Part shown: in pieces, positions 59,844 through 64,000 of the stretch
Position numbering within the stretch: the stretch's first letter is position 1
Layout of the letters: the number at the start of each line of letters is the position of its first letter
Source of the DNA: Cymbidium sinense
Lineage: Eukaryota; Streptophyta; Magnoliopsida; Asparagales; Orchidaceae
DNA length: 64,000 bases
Reading direction: 5' to 3'
Assembly: GCA_021442155.1 (NCBI GenBank)
Contig: CM038221.1
Coordinates: forward strand, 45,207,648 to 45,271,647
Program-made: the position numbers and the translations under genes
Notes under the pieces: model-generated
The model's database searches: none
The model's input: the letters and a program-made list of their open reading frames with translations, nothing else
What the model was told of the DNA's origin: nothing

Positions 59844-61969
59844 AAGAACAGTTTTATTTTTGTCTTCATTTAATTCATTTTTAGATGAAGATAATAATAA
59901 AAAAATTCACCACAGCCAAATTCATCAAGGAATAAAGCCAGGATAGAAGAAAATATGAACTACAAAATCTTGAGATTAAATTTTAAACAAGTCTGTCAAA
60001 GCACAAAGCATAAGATCGAAGATGTTCTCATCTCGCCAACAAGTCATCAACTCCATCAAGTCCACTAAGACGCGAAGGGAAAAGGAAAAATATAAATTTT
60101 GAGATTGAATCTTCAACAAGTTCTGTACAAAGCATAGGACTGAAGACATTCTCATCTCAACAATAAATCATTAACTCCATTAATTCCACCAAGGCACAAG
60201 GCCAGGATAGAAGAAAAATACAAATTTCAAACTCTCAAGAAGAAGTCTTCAACAAGTTTGAGAGCACAAAGCATAGGGCCAAAGAATTCCAAATTCTCTT
60301 AATAGTTACTATGAAAGCTCCCCTATTAGATAGGGAGAATTTTTATATATTTATCTGAGTTAATATCATATTCTAAGTTGAGATCCTTAGACATTTATAT
60401 ATTATGGTTGAAAATATATCACATTTATTTTGCGGAAAATCAAACCTTGTAATATATTTTTGAACTAATCTGCAATCCCTCTGTTAGACAGGAGCCCTTT
60501 TTTTATGATCAAGGTTGTTCAACCCTCTCTTGTGAAATAGGAGGTCTTCTTGTATATGTATTCAGGTTGACATCGAGCTTTATGCTGAGATCCCTGAATA
60601 TATCTATAAATATTATGGTCAAAGTTGCAGGCTCTTGCAAGAATAAAATAATCATCTGCAAGCATGAAAAGATAGCCCTAAATATCAAAAGTTTCTCTCC
60701 AAGATTCATCAAATTCTGAAGATCAAGTTAGAAGAACTCTCAATTTTGAAAGCTTTAATCAATTAAGTTGGAAAAATATTAACCTCTACATCTTCAAGTC
60801 TATAACACAAATGGGTTCTAAAAGCTGAACTCAATAAGACCAAAAATGGCTGAGTTGCCGATGCCCCCCTCACTCAACAAGCGTAAGAAAAGGCCGCATT
60901 GAAAGAGCCCTTGTTAATTTGATGACTAGACTGCCTATCCATCATGGCTTAAGTCAAAACTAAAGTAGGTTCTAAAGGTTGGACTCAACAAACCTATAGA
61001 TGGTCGAGTTGCTAATGCTCTCCTCACTCAACATGCCATAATAAAAGGCCATAGTGAAAGAGCCCTTGCTCATTAGTCCAATGATGATAGCTATTCAATC
61101 TCAAACCAAATTCAGCTTAGTGATTACAAGCAACTAGAATTCAAGAAATCTTTCTACTTGATCGATAGACCAAGATAATTTGAGGAAACAACTCTCAACC
61201 TAGAGCTACCTCAAATCAATCTCCATATTGTCTACAAGGTGATATCCAATCTATTTTTAACATGATCAAGCAGTATCAGTTAATTTCTTCACCAAGTCTA
61301 CCAAAGAAGAAACCACATGAGAGAGGAAGAAATTTCATAGTTCATACGAAACCAATGATCGAACTAAAGGGATTTCATGGTTATTTAGTATGTTAAAGCA
61401 CTCATTACTAGATTGATAACTTAAAATGTTAGACTAATATAAGCCAGAAGGCTTGGTCATCTGTATGCACTCTTCAATGAGCCTGTCAAAGTAGCAAGCA
61501 CAGAACTAAGGGCATACATATACTTTCTGACAAGTCAATATGGATAAATCAAGTCAATCCTTTATCAAGACCATCAAGTTTAAAGCTAGGATAAAAGGAA
61601 TTTCAAATCTCAAAGCAAATAAACCAAGTCCTATATCAAACTTGATCAAGCATGAAGTTAGGGTCGGAGAAAATTTAAATTTATAAAAATACAAAAGAAA
61701 GAGATCTTCAGCAAGCCCATTGAAGCAGAGAGTAGAAAGTGGAAGAAGCTCTTATCCATCCGACAAGTCAATCAAGATAAATTAGTCAATCCTATCATTT
61801 AACTTGTCCAAAATAGAGAATCATACTAATGATAAATCCCATCATAGCACCATAAGCTACTGAAATTGAAGCTGAAGTGATCCAACATCTGTAGCCAGAC
61901 AAATGGTCAATCAGTTTTTAACAAACATGACTCACTCCATGTGTGAATCAAATTTATTAAGGGCATTAT
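59844..61969 (+). repeat. Satellite-like arrays in the 3' non-coding region of II-plus
   Basis: Several interleaved repeat types. (a) Units of about 110-130 bases with 'cttcaacaag', 'acaaagcata', 'gaagac(a/g)ttctcatctc' and 'aataaatcattaac' at 59,930-60,290, again around 61,480-61,760. (b) A 'tagatagggagaattttt...gagatcc' unit near 60,330 and 60,485. (c) 154-base units with 'gagttgc...cactcaacaa' at 60,852 and 61,006. Frames such as 60,712-60,509 are not genes. Long 3' regions with tandem repeats are known from Tat/Ogre-type elements. Confidence 0.65.
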
Positions 61970-62538
61970 TGGCCTCCATGCATGTGCCATAAGTCAAGTC
62001 GAGCTCACGAGTCGAATTCGACGGACTACGAGTACAATAATGAACAAATCAGAGCTAAAAGGTACTGAACATCATCAAAATTAGTAGAAATGATCTCCAA
62101 TAGAAGAACAAACTTTTCCATCAAGTTTAAGATATTAAAATTTATCAGAATATACATATTGCACAATTCGATGATCGACCGATCAAGAAGAAAATCATGC
62201 TCACACATATCAATTCGAAATATGGCGATGCGACAACCTCTATTATTGAAATATATCACATCGTTAGCATCAAAATGTCAAAACCTTTCAAATCAAGCTA
62301 TCCACACTCAATTTAGATGAGTCTGCATGAATATCGAGTGATTAGAAATGACAACACATAATTTTGAACTAAAAGTAACTTGAATCAATGCGTGAACCAA
62401 GCGCCTCCTGCTAGGTGATGCCGTTATATAAGAAATATCAAAATAACTTAAAATTGATATATATATTACAAATATAATAATGTCATCACAAAAATCTAAA
62501 TTAGGGTTCATTTTTTCACTTAAATGAATATAAACCCT
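61970..62538 (+). mobile_element. II-plus 3' LTR, first 569 bases
   Basis: Starts TGGCCTCCATGCATG and follows 29,452-30,017 closely ('gccataagtcaag', 'aaatgatctccaat', 'atcacaaaaatctaaat'). It is cut off by I-e immediately before the position of the TATA box. The short frames on either strand here are also present in the other LTRs and are not genes. Confidence 0.85.
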
Positions 62539-64000
62539 TGTTGACCTCACATTTGGAGTCAGCTTTCAACTTTTTCATCTTAGACATTAAGAGTTCTTTA
62601 GTATTAAGATACTTCTAGTGATTAGGTGAACATAACAAACCCAGAGACTTGAAGAGTTAGCCATAGGAAGAGGTTATGCCTTGGGGTGTTAGGAAAACTT
62701 GCCTACATGGAGAACCAAATCCTTACTTTCTTCTTTCAAGTCAATCTCCAAATTCAAATCAACCTCAAAATTTAAATCAACTTCAAATTCAAATCAACTT
62801 CAAATCCAAATCAACTTCAAACTCAAATCAACTTCAATTCCAAATCAAACCTTAAAACAATTCCAATGAATTTTCTCAAATCATGAATCAATTCCAAATG
62901 ATTGAAATCCATGATCAATTCTAAATCCAAAATCTTTATTAAGACTTTGGTTTCATCTTATGGACTTAGCTCGAATCAAATCCAAATCATTCCAAATTCA
63001 AAGATTTTCTCACCCTTTTATTCTCATTTTAATATAAATGAAATATAAATTCAAATATCACAAATTAAAATTCAAATAATCTAAATCCCTAAACTCTTTC
63101 AAGTCAAATTCTTGAACTTAGCAAATCAAACTCAAATCAATCCAAACCTTTGGATTTTCTCAACAATCAATCTTAATCAAACTAAATTCAATCATAAACT
63201 TCAATCATCAAATCAAATCAAATCCAACCAATGTTCATCCTTTGAACTTGAAATTATCAAATGAATCAATACCCATTTGACTCCAAATCACTTGCAATTG
63301 AATTTATGTTTCAATCATAAGTTCATATGTGAGTTCAATCAAACTTGAATCAAGCCTTGATCAACCCAACTGACCCACTTAAGCTCACTTGACCCAAAGT
63401 GACCTAAAACACCTTTTTGAGCCAAATTCTAATCCTACCTAAATTGGATTGAACTAATCCCATCTAAGCCTCATATTATGAGCAACAATCATCATAATGA
63501 TCAATCACTCAAATTGGGTCAAACCAAGTCAAACCTAACCTTTGACCAAGTCAACACTTAGCTAAAATGAAACCCAAACTAGCCAAAATCCACCATAGGC
63601 CAAATTGATCGAAACCATTGATCTAAATTAATTCATGATCAATGATGAACTTGACCAAGTAATCATTTGAGCCAAACCTAGCCCAATTGGACACTTGACC
63701 CAAGTTGACCTAAAAAGTCAAAATGGGTCAAATCTTGATCTAAGCTAAATTAATTGCAACCAATGGGTCAAATTCATTCTAAATCACTTGTTGAACTTGA
63801 TCAAAGCCTCAATTAGTCAACTAGACCCAACCTAGCCCAATTGACCAAAGACCTAAAAGGTCAAATCAACTTGAAACTTAACCAAACCAAAATTGATTGA
63901 AACCAAAGCTTGCAAAATATTTAAAATGATCAACCAAGCCTAAACTAATCCATGACCTAACCCAATTAGGTCAAATGGGTCAAATTGGTCAACTTGACCC
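62539..64000 (+). mobile_element. Family I LTR-like repeat, copy I-e (runs off right edge)
   Basis: Starts TGTTGACCTC at 62,539 and matches I-d from 52,526 to about 54,080 in the same orientation, through the start of the TTGACC block. Not coding. The rest, and the remainder of the II-plus 3' LTR, should lie beyond the window. Confidence 0.8.

Larger units (their letters stand above)
29452..62538 (+). mobile_element. Family II gypsy element, plus orientation (II-plus), nested host
   Basis: Parts in order: 5' LTR (29,452-31,624 and 47,122-49,568), primer-binding site (49,575), damaged gag remnant (49,838-51,260), long non-coding tandem-repeat region (51,261-52,525 and 59,844-61,969) and the start of the 3' LTR (61,970-62,538). 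Three younger insertions account for the gaps: family III, I-d and I-e. Without them the LTR is about 4.6 kb and the interior about 5.1 kb. No capsid-domain, protease, reverse transcriptase, RNase H or integrase sequence was found, so it is a non-autonomous derivative. Confidence 0.75.

Overview
The window looks like nuclear DNA of a flowering plant. It is AT-rich, almost all repetitive, and packed with nested Ty3/gypsy-type LTR retrotransposon remains plus two hAT-type DNA elements. One short plant-type gene is credible: an INDETERMINATE-DOMAIN (IDD)-like protein at 23,267-23,731. I cannot name the species. No rRNA or tRNA gene, CRISPR array, bacterial or organellar gene was recognised. Family labels I, II and III are mine. 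Boundaries come from comparing copies by eye, so most are good to a few bases (where TG/CA ends or target duplications are seen) or a few tens of bases elsewhere.

Layout. (1) 1-13,404: three copies of repeat family I (I-a, I-b, I-c), a non-coding LTR-like unit of about 7.3 kb with ends TGTTG...CAACA. I-b and I-c break up a minus-strand gypsy element, II-minus. (2) 8,468-20,690: the rest of II-minus, with coding remnants at 8,468-9,189 and 13,405-16,319, a primer-binding site at 16,590-16,607 and an LTR at 16,616-20,690. (3) 20,691-29,451: the only stretch not clearly made of large retrotransposons. It carries a hAT-like MITE with target duplication and the IDD-like gene with its TATA box. (4) 29,452-62,538: a plus-strand family II element, II-plus. 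Its 5' LTR is split at 31,624/47,122 by a complete family III gypsy element with a perfect AGACT duplication. Family III holds a minus-strand gag-pol pseudogene and a plus-strand extra ORF on its far side. A 5.8-kb hAT transposon (33,428-39,184) sits between that extra ORF and its probable promoter. The interior of II-plus has lost its enzymes, carries satellite-like arrays, and is split by copy I-d (52,526-59,843). Its 3' LTR is cut just before the TATA box by copy I-e (62,539 to window end).

Order of events inferred from nesting: II-plus inserted first, then III into its LTR and I-d and I-e into its body and 3' LTR; the hAT element entered III. Every transposon coding region seen has frameshifts and stops, so none looks autonomous. 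The points most worth a second look are the IDD-like protein without zinc fingers (EAR-like motif plus helical C-terminal domain), the dense TTGACC (W-box-like) palindromic arrays in family I, and the promoter-bearing extra ORF of family III.
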